Counted from the stretch's first letter, positions 31,481 to 41,337 are shown. The stretch is 64,000 nt of DNA from Burkholderia sp. Ax-1724 (GCF_011752995.1 NZ_VWWL01000003.1:310001-374000); one strand, 5' to 3'. The notes: generated by a model from the letters alone, not told the origin. Numbers and translations: made by a program.

Positions 31481-32617
31481 TCAGCCACGCAGATCGCGCA
31501 GCGGATGCTCGCTCTCCGCCCACGGACTGTCGAACATCTTCTCGACGTCGGCCGCGCGCACGTCCTCGATGCGAGCGACTCGCCAGGTCGGCGCGTTGTC
31601 CTTGTCGATGATGCGCGCGCGAATCCCTTCCACCGTGTCGCCAATTAAAAAACTCGAACGCGTCAGATCGAGATCGACGCGCAGCGCATCCGCCATCGAA
31701 CCCTCGGCGCGCGTGACCACTTCCAGCGATACCGCCATCGACAACGGCGAGCGCTCGCGCAACACCGCGATCGTCTGCTCGGCCCACTCCGCCGCGTCGC
31801 CACCCCGCTCGCGCGCTTCGTCGAGCGAGGCGAGAATCCGCGCGACATCGGACAGCGCGAAATGCCGGTCGATCAATGCGCGCGCCCCCGCGAGCGGCGA
31901 CTCGTCGGGCTGCGGCGCGACCTGATACGCGCGCGCCTCGCGCTCGATGCAGGCAACCACGTCCGCGCCGCGCTCGAACAGTTCGCAGCGCAATGTGTCG
32001 AGCAGCGCGGGCAGCGCCTCCTCGTCGATATAGGTATCGGCGAGACCCGCGTAGAGCGCGTCGGCCGCGCCGATCGTCTCGCCGGTCACCGCCAGATAAC
32101 GGCCGATCGCCCCCGGCGTGCGCGCGAGAAACCAGCTCGCGCCGACGTCGGGAAAGAGGCCGATGCGCGTTTCGGGCATCGCCATCTTCGTCGATTGCGT
32201 GACGACCCGCAGGCCGCCCGTGCGATGCGCGCCCTGCGAAATACCCATGCCGCCGCCCATCACGATGCCGTTCATCAGCGCGACATAGGGCTTCGGATAC
32301 GTGAAAATCGCGTGATTGAGGCGATATTCCTCGGTGAAAAATGTATCTCGCGATGCCTGATCGCCACGCTGCGCCGCCTCGTACATGAAGCGGATGTCGC
32401 CGCCCGCGCAGAACGCGCGCGCATGCTGGCTGCGCACCACGACCGCGAGCACCTCGGGGTCTTCGCGCCATTGATCGAGCGCCGCGTGCATCGCGCGGAT
32501 CATGCCGGTCGACAGCGCGTTGAGCGCCTTGGGCCGCTCCAGTTCGATAAAGCCGATGCGGTTGGCTACGTGAGTCGCGATTTCGTCGCTGGCGGCAGGC
32601 GAGACGGAGATGGACAT
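31481..32617 (-). CDS. Enoyl-CoA hydratase/isomerase family, probable 3-hydroxyisobutyryl-CoA hydrolase
   Basis: The product is 378 aa, the length of HIBCH-type hydrolases rather than simple enoyl-CoA hydratases (about 260). Crotonase-fold landmarks: ERPKALNALSTGMI, oxyanion hole AFCAGGDIRFMYEAA, MNGIVMGGGMGISQGAH and the HIBCH-typical PETRIGLFPDVGASWFL. The expected role is hydrolysis of 3-hydroxyisobutyryl-CoA in valine catabolism. No other valine genes adjoin it. Confidence 0.85.
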   Translation of the reverse strand: MSISVSPAASDEIATHVANRIGFIELERPKALNALSTGMIRAMHAALDQWREDPEVLAVVVRSQHARAFCAGGDIRFMYEAAQRGDQASRDTFFTEEYRLNHAIFTYPKPYVALMNGIVMGGGMGISQGAHRTGGLRVVTQSTKMAMPETRIGLFPDVGASWFLARTPGAIGRYLAVTGETIGAADALYAGLADTYIDEEALPALLDTLRCELFERGADVVACIEREARAYQVAPQPDESPLAGARALIDRHFALSDVARILASLDEARERGGDAAEWAEQTIAVLRERSPLSMAVSLEVVTRAEGSMADALRVDLDLTRSSFLIGDTVEGIRARIIDKDNAPTWRVARIEDVRAADVEKMFDSPWAESEHPLRDLRG

Positions 32618-32704
32618 GGGAAACAGGGCGCGGCGGCGCGAGGTGAGAGGGAACTGAACGTTATCACGGGCTCGCGGCTTTGCGCCTTACGGGCAGATTC
32701 GGCG

Positions 32705-32989
32705 CTAGCCCGCCACCTGCCCCGGCGGAAAATGCCCGCTCTTCAGCAACACCGGCGTGCCGTTGCTGATCTGCAGATGCTCGCGCGCCACCGCTTCGAT
32801 ACGCGGCCGGCCGGCGTCGAATGCGCGCAGCCAGCCTTCGAGATCCTCGCTATAGGCGCCGAAATGGTCCTCGAGCGCTTCGACCGAGATCGCGCACGGC
32901 ACCGGTTCGCCGTCCACCAGCGCGGGAAAGACGACGGTCAGATTCGAGTCGCGATAAGCGGGCGCGTCCGCGGGAAAGCGAATGTCCAT
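32705..32989 (-). CDS. DUF1488 family protein
   Basis: The product is 94 aa starting MDIRFPADAPAYRDSNLTVV. DUF1488 pattern: VVFPALVDGEPVPCAISVEA, then HFGAYSEDLEGWLRAFDAGR. Function unknown in the family. Divergent from the small gene at 33272. Confidence 0.85.
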   Translation of the reverse strand: MDIRFPADAPAYRDSNLTVVFPALVDGEPVPCAISVEALEDHFGAYSEDLEGWLRAFDAGRPRIEAVAREHLQISNGTPVLLKSGHFPPGQVAG

Positions 32990-33271
32990 GATCGCCTCAT
33001 CAAAAGGTTCCGGCGGGAAGGCTGCGCCAGCGATAATCGGCCAGACGCGGCCGGCCTCCGCGAGTCACGCTATGGTACTCGTGCCGCCGGACCGGGGTCC
33101 AGCGGGCGGCGGCTCGCCCGAGGCAGTACCGGAAGCGCCGGATTCTGCGCCGACCGGCCACCGCCCGCCGCACTTATGCGGCTCCCGCCGGTCGAACCGT
33201 CCGATCGGCCCACTCCATCCCGTCGACAGGTTTGACCTCGGCGGCACGATTCCGAAATCAGCGAGCGCAAT

Positions 33272-33463
33272 ATGGGAAAATATTTTCTGCAGAATCAGGA
33301 ACTGCCCGAGCCGGATGCGGCGAACCGATGGTTTGCCTACGCCGAAAGTCACGACATCGACATCCCGAGAGCCATCGGCATCTGGGAAGACGCGGCCACC
33401 GCGGCCGGCGTGGAAAGCCGCCGGCTCGTCAGCGCGGCGGGCATTACGATCGAAATACGCTAA
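33272..33463 (+). CDS. Very small hypothetical protein
   Basis: The product is 63 aa starting MGKYFLQNQELPEPDAANRW and ending ITIEIR, mixed charge, no membrane segment. The ribosome-binding site is weak (GAGCG). The codon third positions are strongly GC-biased and the sequence is non-repetitive, so it is probably real. It lies 97 bp upstream of a lipoprotein gene in the same direction. Confidence 0.6.
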   Translation: MGKYFLQNQELPEPDAANRWFAYAESHDIDIPRAIGIWEDAATAAGVESRRLVSAAGITIEIR

Positions 33464-33560
33464 CCGGCGCAGGCGCCACGCGCGCCGCGCGCTGCCGGGC
33501 CGGCACAAGACCCTTGGCCCGGCAGCGCCTCTCTTTATCCGAACGAAAGGAAACTTCACG

Positions 33561-33950
33561 ATGCATTTCACGACGCAACCGCGACACGCCGGCCGCCTCC
33601 ACCGTCTCCGGCCAGGTGCCGCGCTTGCCCTCGTGCGCCGCGCGTCGCGGGCGATCGCGCCGGCGGCCGCCCTGCTGCTCGCCGCGGGCCTCGCGGGCTG
33701 CGCGTCGTCGAACACCACCACCCTGATCAACCTGCCGAACGGACAGACCGGCTTCGCGGTCAATTGCAGCGGCGCCGACGCCGGTTCGAGCTGGGCCTCG
33801 TGCTACGTGCAGGCCGGCAAGGCATGCGGCGCGACCGGCTACGACATCGTCTCGAAGGACAACGACGAAGGCGGCACCGCGGGCGGCAGCGTCACCAACG
33901 TCGTGTCGGCCAACGTCAAGAACCGCTCGATGATCGTGCGCTGCAAGTAA
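33561..33950 (+). CDS. Putative lipoprotein, unknown function
   Basis: The product is 129 aa with an unusually long basic leader (residues 1-33), a hydrophobic stretch and lipobox LAGC (Cys about residue 47). The mature domain is small with several cysteines: NLPNGQTGFAVNCSGADAGS, ASCYVQAGKACGATGYDIVS, and ending MIVRCK. AAAGGAAAC precedes the ATG. The cysteine pattern suggests disulfide bonding in the periplasm. Confidence 0.75.
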   Translation: MHFTTQPRHAGRLHRLRPGAALALVRRASRAIAPAAALLLAAGLAGCASSNTTTLINLPNGQTGFAVNCSGADAGSSWASCYVQAGKACGATGYDIVSKDNDEGGTAGGSVTNVVSANVKNRSMIVRCK

Positions 33951-33990
33951 GCGGCGCGGCGCTCGACGTGCGCGAGTACGGATCGCCCGC

Positions 33991-34329
33991 TCAATGCGCC
34001 TGCATCTTCGAAAAAAGATTCAGCACGACGACGCCCGAGATGATGAGCCCGAGCCCGATCATCGCCGGTAGATCAGGCACCTGCCGGTAGAACAGGAGCG
34101 CGACCAGCGTGATCAGCACGATGCCCGCGCCTGACCACACCGCGTAGACGATGCCGACCGGAATGCTCCTCAGCGTGAGCGACAGGCAGTAGAACGCGAT
34201 GCCGTAACCGGCCACCACGACCGTCGAGGGCAGCAGCCGCGAAAAGCCGTCGGAGGCGCGCATCGCAGAGGTCGCGATCACTTCGGCGACGATCGCGATG
34301 GCGAGCAAGGCATACGGAGGTAGCCGCAT
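33991..34329 (-). CDS. emrE: SMR-family multidrug efflux transporter
   Basis: Small drug/proton antiporter of four helices. The product is 112 aa starting [20 protein letters not shown] with the essential membrane glutamate (AEVIAT, residue about 16) and the SMR-typical [15 protein letters not shown] near residue 60. It lies 4 bp after the UPF0303 gene on the same strand and is probably co-transcribed. EmrE and SugE cannot be separated with full certainty by eye; AYAVWSG-type motifs favour EmrE. Confidence 0.85.
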   Translation of the reverse strand: MRLPPYALLAIAIVAEVIATSAMRASDGFSRLLPSTVVVAGYGIAFYCLSLTLRSIPVGIVYAVWSGAGIVLITLVALLFYRQVPDLPAMIGLGLIISGVVVLNLFSKMQAH

Positions 34330-34333
34330 CGCG

Positions 34334-34831
34334 TCAGACCTTCGCAAGCGCGAGCTTGCCGTAGTCGTGCCCGAGATGCGCGCACAGCGCCTCGACGACG
34401 AACTCGTGATCGGCGCGCTGCGGCAGCCCCGACACCGTGATCGAGCCGATCACGCCGGCGCCCTCCACCGTCAGCGGAAACGCGCCGCCGTGCGACGCAT
34501 ATTCGGCCACCGGCAGACCGTGTCGGTCGGCGAGCGTCGCGCCGGCCAGCTGCATCTTCAGGCCGATCGCGTACGAACTGCGGCGAAAGTGCGCGACCGT
34601 GTTGCCCTTGCGGCGCGCCCAGTCGACGTTATCGGGCGTCGCGCCGTCGAGCAGGCTGAAAAACAGCGGCTGGCCGAAAGTGCGCACGTCGATCGCGGCG
34701 GCAACGCCGCGCGCCTTCGCGACCTCGCGCAAATGGACACCGACCTGCCACGCGCGGTCGGCATCGAAACGCGGAAACACGAGGGTCTTTTCCTGAGTGG
34801 CAATCACCTGCAGATCGTGAGCGATATCCAT
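34334..34831 (-). CDS. UPF0303 family protein (GlcG/HbpS-like fold)
   Basis: The product is 165 aa, the exact usual length of UPF0303 proteins, starting [20 protein letters not shown]. Typical motifs: [20 protein letters not shown] and [20 protein letters not shown]. The fold is related to heme-degrading HbpS/GlcG domains, but enzymatic function is unproven. An in-frame ATG at 34879 was rejected because it adds residues outside the family. Confidence 0.85.
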   Translation of the reverse strand: MDIAHDLQVIATQEKTLVFPRFDADRAWQVGVHLREVAKARGVAAAIDVRTFGQPLFFSLLDGATPDNVDWARRKGNTVAHFRRSSYAIGLKMQLAGATLADRHGLPVAEYASHGGAFPLTVEGAGVIGSITVSGLPQRADHEFVVEALCAHLGHDYGKLALAKV

Positions 34832-35014
34832 GAAATCCGGAGCGAGGAAAGAGTTGAAGCGCTCGCCGTCGTGAAGCATGGCGAGGCGCGTAAGGAACCG
34901 GAATTCTAGCGCAGCGTTTGCGGGCGGCCTCGCGCAAGCAGCGGTACGGCAGAGGACTCGCGCGGCAACGAGCCGCCCGCGCGAAGCGTAATGAAGCTAA
35001 TCCTTACATGGCTA

Positions 35015-35043
35015 TTGCGCCGGCTGTCGGGTTGTTCTATAAT
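35015..35043 (+). promoter_or_regulatory. Promoter of initiator tRNA
   Basis: TTGCGC (35015-35020), 17-bp spacer, TATAAT (35038-35043), 15 bp before the mature tRNA 5' end. Typical sigma70 arrangement. Confidence 0.75.
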
Positions 35044-35058
35044 CTTTTCTTCGACGGA

Positions 35059-35135
<77 letters not shown>

Positions 35136-35539
35136 GTCAAATCAAAGGGTTACAGCATTTTTGCGCGTAACCCTTTTGTCTTTTCCGGCTTCGTGTAACC
35201 ACCATGTAACCCGCTGGCGTCGACGCGAATCTGCGCCTGTACGTACCATGCCAAACGGGGTTGAGGCGACCTGTCGCCGCTCGGGCCTGAAACAGCGCCG
35301 TCCGCTCCCGATGATTTCCGCATCCCGATCAGGGCGCGTGGAATGGCGAACCCTGACCATCATTCCCCGGCGACCTGCCATACCATCTGGTAGACGCGCA
35401 ATCGTGAATCCCCGCATTCCGGGAAAACGCCCCGGAATCCGCTCGCAAGACATTGAGCCCTCTCCCAAATCCGTTATCAAAAGCTATCATTTTTGCAGGC
35501 TGCGGTGCCTGTCGATCCGTGCAGTGTCAGAGCGCGGCC
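35136..35539. other. Non-coding left part of the tRNA-fMet island scar
   Basis: 404 bp without a convincing gene; a GGGTTAC...GTAACCC inverted repeat (35149-35175) lies just after the tRNA and could be its terminator. No repeat of the tRNA 3' end was found further right. Confidence 0.45.
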
Positions 35540-36064
35540 TTATCCGGCTCCCCCCCGCACGTCATAACGCGAGCGCAGATGCGGCTTCTTCGTGATACGC
35601 AGCCGGAAGCACGCCGGGCACCAGGCACCACGATGGATCACGTTGCCCGGCAGGCTTTCCCATACATGCCCCATCGAACATTGCCATACGAGTCTGGCCT
35701 TGCTGCCCAGATACACGGTACTGAGACATTGGCCGCCGCGCTCATGGGCGACCGCCCGCATCTGTTCGAGCGTCGAGCGCTTCGACTCGTTCGCGCAATG
35801 CCGGCACCAGCTTCCCGCAATGACCAGATGCGCCCGAGCGCTCCACTCGTGCCCGTGCGCGCACCGGAAACGGTAGCGGGCCGCGACCGTGGAATAGCCT
35901 TCGTCCAGGCACTCGCCGCCGTACGATTGCGCGAGCGCCCTGAGTCGCGCCATCCCGTTCGGGTCACGCTGGTTTTCGCCATGCCGCTGGCTCGCGCAAC
36001 GCGGACACCATCTGCCCTCGACGATTCTCGCCGCCACCGCCTGCCACTGGTGACCCCGCGCGCA
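35540..36064 (-). pseudogene. 5'-truncated zinc-ribbon repeat protein
   Basis: Open frame of 174 codons up to a TAA at 36065-36067. It contains three treble-clef/zinc-ribbon type units, recognisable as C..GH.W followed about 12 residues later by WC..C: CARGHQW/WCPRC, CAHGHEW/WCRHC and CSMGHVW/WCPAC. The first unit begins right at the upstream TAA, so the 5' end is lost. Similar proteins are uncharacterised, often in islands. A GTG at 36037 could start a shortened product. Confidence 0.6.
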
Positions 36065-36066
36065 TT

Positions 36067-36186
36067 ACCGTGACTGCAAACTGGGGTCTGTCCGGCTTCC
36101 TTCCCTGTTGCCGTGGCAGTCTCCGCAACGGCAACGAGCATGTTTCCCAGATGGCTGAATACCAGCCGATAACTATCTTTATTCAC
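36067..36186 (-). pseudogene. Fragment of TpsA/FhaB-type exoprotein leader (ESPR)
   Basis: The frame starting at 36186 reads MNKDSYRLVFSHLGNMLVAV then AETATATGKEAG, which is the extended signal peptide region of two-partner secretion haemagglutinin/CdiA-type proteins (MNK.YRLVF......VAV.E...GK pattern). Homology ends by about residue 40, where the zinc-ribbon fragment takes over in another frame. The multi-kilobase exoprotein body is absent. Confidence 0.6.
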
Positions 36187-36633
36187 TTTGCCAATTCACG
36201 TTACGAAGCAATCAGGGTTCGTAAACTAATGACTGACGGGTTTTAAATCCAGAATAAAAAGATGAATAACCGTTAAATTTCGCATTAATACATCGTGAAT
36301 AACGAATTAGGATTTATCTTATTTCAGACGGATATGTTTTATGCTGAAATAAAAAGCCCGTGCGGGACGGGCAGTTAAAACGGACACCAGCAGTTCATCG
36401 ACGAAAGGTGTTGAAACCGGCCGTCTGGTTACGATGTACCCAGACGTGTCACCATGACCGCGTACACCGATCCCGGCACTCGCGTAGCAGTGCATGCACC
36501 CGCCGCCGCTCCTCGCGCCAGTACGTCGAGCACATGCCATGTTTCAACGCATTGAGCTTCGCGCCGGCTTTGCCCGCATTAGAGTCGCCAACACAACCTG
36601 GACATCAAGCGATGGACGCCATATCCTGGCGAG
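36187..36633. other. AT-rich non-coding part of island scar
   Basis: 447 bp. 36190-36355 is markedly AT-rich compared with the window. A minus-strand terminator sits at 36349-36372. The gene it once served is not recognisable; a frame at 36373-36540 on the minus strand shows no family resemblance. Confidence 0.5.
36349..36372 (-). terminator. Rho-independent terminator, orphan
   Basis: Minus-strand stem GCCCGT/ACGGGC with 5-nt loop followed by TTTTTATT. No gene upstream of it is recognised, consistent with deletion of the gene it served. Confidence 0.65.
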
Positions 36634-37263
36634 ATGGCAAGACGAAAAATCAGTAACGAGTTGTGGGCGGCTCTGGAGCCGTTGATTCCAGTGTTCACGC
36701 CGTCGCCCAAAGGCGGACGCCGCCGGACGGTGGATGACCGCACAGCATTGAACGGCATCCTGTATGTCCTGCAAACAGGCATTCCATGGGAATACCTGCC
36801 GAAAGAACTGGGCTTCGGCAGCGGGATGACCTGCTGGCGAAGGCTACGCGACTGGCAAGCCGTAGGCGTGTGGGAGAAACTGCATCTGGCGATGCTTTGC
36901 CGATTGCGTGAGCATGACCAGATTGATTGGGAACGGGCAAGTCTTGATGCCGCCAGTGTTTCCAGCCCCCGGGGGGCCAGGAAACCGGCCCTAACCCGAC
37001 AGACCGGGGCAAGCTCGGGTCGAAACGGCACATCGTCGTAGATGCGCGCGGCATTCCGTTGGCCATCACGGTCACGGGTGCTAACCGGCACGATTCGATG
37101 GCATTCGAGCCCACGCTTGATGCCATTCCTGCGGTGCCAGGCCTGAACGGACAGCCACGCAAACGCCCGGGCAAGCTGCATGCGGACAAGGGTGATGACT
37201 TTGCACGCTGCCGTCGTTACCTGAGGCAGCGCGGCATCACGGCCCGTATCGCCCGCCGTGGCG
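36634..37263 (+). mobile_element. IS5-family (IS427-like) transposase, 3'-truncated
   Basis: Frame A at 36634-37041 encodes MARRKISNELWAALEPLIPV...WEYLPKELGFGSGMTCWRRL, the N-terminal half of an IS5/IS427-group transposase. The catalytic half continues in the -1 frame from the slippery CCCCCGGGGGG at 36966-36976 (GKLGSKRHIVVDARGIPLAI with the first catalytic Asp, then HADKGDDFARCRRYLRQRGI). Frameshifting at such a run is normal for the IS427 group. Homology stops at ARRGV near 37263, so the final catalytic Glu and right end are lost. The left inverted repeat was not identified. Confidence 0.85.
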
Positions 37264-37266
37264 TGT

Positions 37267-37298
37267 CAAGGCCCGCGCAGCGCGGGCCTTGTCGTTTT
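37267..37298 (+). terminator. Hairpin at the IS truncation junction
   Basis: Stem of about 11 bp (CAAGGCCCGCG...CGCGGGCCTTG) with a 3-5 nt loop, followed by TCGTTTTC. It begins exactly where transposase homology ends, so it belongs to the DNA that replaced the IS right half. Confidence 0.55.
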
Positions 37299-37403
37299 CG
37301 GCCGTACCTGTCCCCGGAAAAGCGCACCATGCGCGACCGCTACGCCAGTCACGCTGCCGCCTTGCGCGATGCGCTGCGCTACGCCGTAGAGCGGTGCGGC
37401 AGG

Positions 37404-37736
37404 GAGGTGATCGAGCGGCAAATCGAGGAAATCGGGAAACGATTGCAGGATGATTTGCACGTTGGCGTCGCCGTGATTGGCCGTCTTGCAGGACGTGCGC
37501 AATTCGGCAAGGCAGGTGTCTTCGAGGTAGCCGCGCAGGGTCGGAATGCCGCGCGTTGCCTTGGCGACTTGCGAGCGCTTCACCTTGCGCACGGCAACAG
37601 TAGGCAGGGAATCACCTTTGCGGTCCTGTAGTTCCGACTCACGGCGGGCTGCTTCGCGTGCTTCGCCGGGTTCATATCCGGCCACCGGCCCACGGTAAAG
37701 CGGCCCATCGAACCGTCCGGGCGCATCCATCGGTAT
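37404..37736 (-). pseudogene. Probable remnant of a tyrosine recombinase (core-binding domain)
   Basis: Minus-strand frame with TLRGYLED...KTANHGDANVQIILQSFPDF then LDLPLDHL (37404-37541), which resembles the SAM-like core-binding domain of phage/island integrases (TL..YL....TG....I...F..FLD.PL..I). No catalytic domain (R..HxxR..Y) follows; sequence after 37404 is unrelated. Fits an island integrase destroyed by deletion and IS insertion. Recognition is by eye only. Confidence 0.45.
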
Positions 37737-37885
37737 GTATAGGTTCTGAGCCTTGCAAGACTTTTTGTTTTTCTGGCAATCCCATGCCTGAAGCGATGCA
37801 AGCACGGCACCCCCGCGGCGTCCGTGCCTCAATAATCCCGCGCCCCGGTGATAAACTCCTATCACCCTTTCTCGTCCCCTTTCCA

Positions 37886-38431
37886 ATGAAATTCTGTTCT
37901 GTCTGCGGCCACGGCGTCAGTCTGAGCATTCCGCCGGGCGACAATCGCGAGCGCTTCGTATGCGGCAGTTGCGGCACGGTGCACTATCAGAATCCGCGTA
38001 ACGTGGTCGGCACCGTCCCGGTCTGGGACGACAAGGTGCTGCTGTGCCGTCGCGCGATCGAGCCGCGCTACGGCTACTGGACGCTGCCCGCCGGCTTCAT
38101 GGAAATGGGCGAGACGACCGCCGAGGCCGCCTCGCGCGAAACGCTCGAGGAAGCCGGCGCGCGCGTCGAGGTGCAAAACCTGTTCTCGCTGCTGAACGTG
38201 CCGCACGTGCATCAGGTGCATCTGTTCTACATGGCGCGCCTGCTCGATCTCGACATCGCCGCCGGCGAGGAAAGCCTCGAAGTGAAGCTCTTCGAGGAAC
38301 ACGAAATTCCGTGGGACGAGATCGCCTTTCCGACCGTCGGCCAGACCCTGCGCTTCTTCTTCGCCGACCGCACGGCCGGCAGCTTCGGCCTGCACACGGG
38401 CGACATCTTCCGCTCGCTGCGCGAAGGCTAA
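37886..38431 (+). CDS. NUDIX hydrolase with N-terminal zinc ribbon
   Basis: The product is 181 aa starting MKFCSVCGHGVSLSIPPGDN: a CxxC...CxxC zinc ribbon (residues 4-32) followed by a NUDIX domain whose box is GFMEMGETTAEAASRETLEE plus AGA. Related to ADP-ribose/NADH pyrophosphatases; substrate not proven. The ATG at 37886 was chosen because the zinc ribbon starts there. A small palindrome GGTGATA/TATCACC lies at 37847-37866 just upstream. It is the first intact gene right of the island scar and abuts aat. Confidence 0.9.
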   Translation: MKFCSVCGHGVSLSIPPGDNRERFVCGSCGTVHYQNPRNVVGTVPVWDDKVLLCRRAIEPRYGYWTLPAGFMEMGETTAEAASRETLEEAGARVEVQNLFSLLNVPHVHQVHLFYMARLLDLDIAAGEESLEVKLFEEHEIPWDEIAFPTVGQTLRFFFADRTAGSFGLHTGDIFRSLREG

Positions 38432-38440
38432 CGAGCGCAC

Positions 38441-39178
38441 ATGGTTCCCTGGCTCGGCGTCGACGATCCGTTTCCGCCTGTCGAGCGCGCGCTCGGCGCG
38501 TCGAGCGGCGCGCCGGGACTGCTCGCGGCGAGCGGCGACCTGCTGCCGTCGCGGCTTATCGACGCTTACCGGCGCGGCATCTTCCCCTGGTACTCGGACG
38601 GCCAGCCCGTGTTGTGGTGGAGCCCCGATCCGCGCATGGTCCTGCGCCCCGCCGAATTCAAGCTGTCGCCGTCGCTGCGCAAGACGCTCAAGCGCGTGCT
38701 GCGCGACGATGCATGGGAAATCCGCGTCGATCACGATTTCGCCGCCGTAATGCGCGCCTGCGCGCAAGCGCCGCGACGCGGACAGCGCGGCACCTGGATC
38801 ACGGCCGACGTCGTCGAGGCGTATTCGTCGCTGCATCGGATGGGCGATGCGCACAGCATCGAAACCTGGTTCGAGGGCCGGCGCGTGGGCGGTCTGTATG
38901 GCGTGTCGTTCGGCACCATGTTCTTCGGCGAATCGATGTACACCGAGGTCACCGACGGCTCGAAAATGGCGCTGGCCGCGCTGGTCGGGCACCTGCGACG
39001 TCACGAAGTAGAAATGATAGACTGCCAGCAGAACACATCGCATCTGGCGTCGCTGGGCGGGCGCGAGATAGCGCGCAAGGCGTTCGTCGCGCACGTTCGC
39101 GCGTCGGTTGGCGCACCGGCGATTCCGTGGCGCTTCGACAAGACCGCATGGGTCGAACTCTTCGCGCGCGCCGCATAG
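38441..39178 (+). CDS. aat: Leucyl/phenylalanyl-tRNA-protein transferase
   Basis: Adds Leu or Phe to N-terminal Lys/Arg of proteins, marking them for ClpAP (bacterial N-end rule). The product is 245 aa: [20 protein letters not shown], the family motif [20 protein letters not shown], and SVETWFEGR-like plus [15 protein letters not shown]. Ten bases after the NUDIX gene and 109 bp before bpt, which performs the complementary acidic-residue reaction. Confidence 0.96.
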   Translation: MVPWLGVDDPFPPVERALGASSGAPGLLAASGDLLPSRLIDAYRRGIFPWYSDGQPVLWWSPDPRMVLRPAEFKLSPSLRKTLKRVLRDDAWEIRVDHDFAAVMRACAQAPRRGQRGTWITADVVEAYSSLHRMGDAHSIETWFEGRRVGGLYGVSFGTMFFGESMYTEVTDGSKMALAALVGHLRRHEVEMIDCQQNTSHLASLGGREIARKAFVAHVRASVGAPAIPWRFDKTAWVELFARAA

Positions 39179-39287
39179 GAAGAATCAGGCCGAATCCGCT
39201 CCGCCGCCCGCGCCCATCAGGACCGGGGCCATGAACCGCCAGGCGCGCCGGGTTTGCATTACCAGAGACGCATTGAGAGCTGCCAAC

Positions 39288-40109
39288 GTGACTCATCCCA
39301 ACGAGCTGCCTCTTTCCCCGCTTTCAGCGCTGCAATTTTATGCAACGGCGCCCTATCCCTGCAGTTATCTGGACGGCCGCATCGCCCGCTCGCAGGTCGC
39401 CACCCCCAGTCACCTCATCAATTCGGACGTCTATACGGAACTCGTGAAAGCGGGCTTCCGGCGCTCGGGCGTCTTCACCTATCGCCCCTATTGCGACGGC
39501 TGCCGCGCCTGCGTGCCGGTGCGCGTGCCGGTCGAGCGTTTCCAGCCGAACCGCACGCAGCGCCGCGTGTGGAAAAAGCATGGCGAGCTGGTCGCCACCG
39601 TCGCACCGCTGCACTACGACGAGGAGCACTACACGCTCTACATGCGCTACCAGTCGGCGCGCCACGCGGGCGGCGGCATGGACCGCGACAGCCGCGACCA
39701 GTACGAGCAGTTCCTGCTGCAAAGCCGGATCAACTCGCGGCTCGTCGAATTTCGCGAACCGTCGCCGGAGCACCCCGGCGCACCGGGCACGCTGCGCATG
39801 ATCAGCATGATCGACATTCTCGGCGACGGGCTCTCGTCGGTGTACACGTTCTTCGAGCCCGGCCTGCCGCACGCGAGCTTCGGCACCTACAACATCTGCT
39901 GGCAGATCGAGCAGGCGCGCAGCCTGAACCTGCCCTACGTGTACCTCGGCTACTGGATTCGCGAGAGCCCGAAAATGGCCTACAAGGCGAATTTCCGGCC
40001 GCTCGAAGGTTTGCTCGACGGCGCCTGGCGGGTGCTCGATCCAACCAGTGTCGACCTGCCGCCGGTCGATCTCGCGATGCACGGCCGGCGCGGACCGCTG
40101 CGGCCGTAG
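39288..40109 (+). CDS. bpt: Aspartate/glutamate leucyltransferase (Bpt)
   Basis: Transfers Leu from Leu-tRNA to N-terminal Asp/Glu. The product is 273 aa starting (GTG) [20 protein letters not shown]; the N-terminal domain has the Cys cluster [17 protein letters not shown], and the C-terminal GNAT-like domain has [23 protein letters not shown] at 39288 was selected because family members begin MTHP; an ATG at 39231 would add 19 unrelated residues. Forms an N-end-rule pair with aat. Confidence 0.94.
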   Translation: MTHPNELPLSPLSALQFYATAPYPCSYLDGRIARSQVATPSHLINSDVYTELVKAGFRRSGVFTYRPYCDGCRACVPVRVPVERFQPNRTQRRVWKKHGELVATVAPLHYDEEHYTLYMRYQSARHAGGGMDRDSRDQYEQFLLQSRINSRLVEFREPSPEHPGAPGTLRMISMIDILGDGLSSVYTFFEPGLPHASFGTYNICWQIEQARSLNLPYVYLGYWIRESPKMAYKANFRPLEGLLDGAWRVLDPTSVDLPPVDLAMHGRRGPLRP

Positions 40110-40314
40110 CGGCTCCCTGACAGCAACGGCCCGGAGCAGGCAAACCGCGTTGTCGACGCCGGCCCCGCTCGCCGGCGCGGCCCATGTGCATGCCGCGTCC
40201 ACCACGCTCCGGCGCCTTCCTACGCCCCGATCACGCCCCCAATCGGTCTCATCGAAGCCCAAAGCCGGTAAAATAACGGGTTCCCATTTTCCGGCCGTCC
40301 GGCTGCCTCGTCCC

Positions 40315-41337
40315 GTGCTCAGCTCCCTTTACCCGCTTGTTCGCGCCCGGCTCTTTCGCATGGACGCGGAAGACGCCCATCATCTGACCTTGCGCATGCT
40401 CGGCGCCATCGGCCGCACCGGCCTCGCCAGCGCGCTCGCGCCGCGCGTGCCGGACGCGCCGCGCACCGTGATGGGCCTCACGTTCCGCAACCCGGTCGGA
40501 CTCGCGGCGGGGCTCGACAAGGACGGCGCGTGCATCGACGGCCTCGCCGCGCTCGGCTTCGGCTTCATCGAGATCGGCACCGTGACGCCGCGCGCGCAGC
40601 CGGGCAATCCGCGCCCGCGCATATTCCGGCTGCCGCAAGCGAACGCGGTGATCAACCGGATGGGCTTCAACAACGCCGGCGTCGACCAGTTCGTGCAGAA
40701 CGTGCAGGCCGCGCGCTATCGCGGCATCCTCGGGCTGAACATCGGCAAGAACGCCGACACGCCGATCGAGCGCGCCGCCGAAGACTATCTCTACTGCCTC
40801 GAACGCGTATATCCGTTCGCGAGCTACGTGACGGTCAACATCTCCTCGCCGAATACGAAGAACCTGCGCCAGCTGCAAGGCGCCGACGAACTCGACGCGC
40901 TGCTCGCCGCGCTCAAGGACAAGCAGCAGCGTCTCGCCGACCTGCACGGCAAGCTCGTGCCGCTCGCGCTGAAAATCGCGCCGGACCTCGACGACGAGCA
41001 GATCAAGTCGATCGCCGGCACCCTGCTGCGCCACCGGTTCGAAGGCGTGATCGCGACCAATACGACGCTCTCGCGCACCGCGGTCGCCGGCCTGCAGCAC
41101 GGCGACGAAGCCGGCGGCCTGTCGGGCAAGCCGGTGTTCGACGCGTCGAACGAGGTGATTCGCAAACTGCGCGCCGAGGTCGGCGAGACGGTGCCGATCA
41201 TCGGCGTCGGCGGCATTTTCTCGGGCGAGGACGCGCACGCGAAGCTCGCGGCCGGCGCGTCGCTCGTGCAGCTCTATACCGGTTTTATCTATCGGGGGCC
41301 GGCGCTCGTCGCCGAATGCGCACAGGCGTTGCGCTGA
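40315..41337 (+). CDS. pyrD: Dihydroorotate dehydrogenase (quinone), class 2
   Basis: Membrane-associated FMN enzyme oxidising dihydroorotate to orotate in pyrimidine synthesis, with quinone as acceptor. The product is 340 aa. Class 2 signs: N-terminal helix region [30 protein letters not shown], catalytic Ser in [15 protein letters not shown], and [20 protein letters not shown] for FMN phosphate. GTG start at 40315 fits the family N-terminus ([14 protein letters not shown]). Confidence 0.95.
   Translation: MLSSLYPLVRARLFRMDAEDAHHLTLRMLGAIGRTGLASALAPRVPDAPRTVMGLTFRNPVGLAAGLDKDGACIDGLAALGFGFIEIGTVTPRAQPGNPRPRIFRLPQANAVINRMGFNNAGVDQFVQNVQAARYRGILGLNIGKNADTPIERAAEDYLYCLERVYPFASYVTVNISSPNTKNLRQLQGADELDALLAALKDKQQRLADLHGKLVPLALKIAPDLDDEQIKSIAGTLLRHRFEGVIATNTTLSRTAVAGLQHGDEAGGLSGKPVFDASNEVIRKLRAEVGETVPIIGVGGIFSGEDAHAKLAAGASLVQLYTGFIYRGPALVAECAQALR

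Noticed and set aside
37059..37631. 190-codon frame read as one gene
   Set aside because: Its first 70 codons are the frameshifted IS transposase; the remainder is antisense to the integrase remnant.
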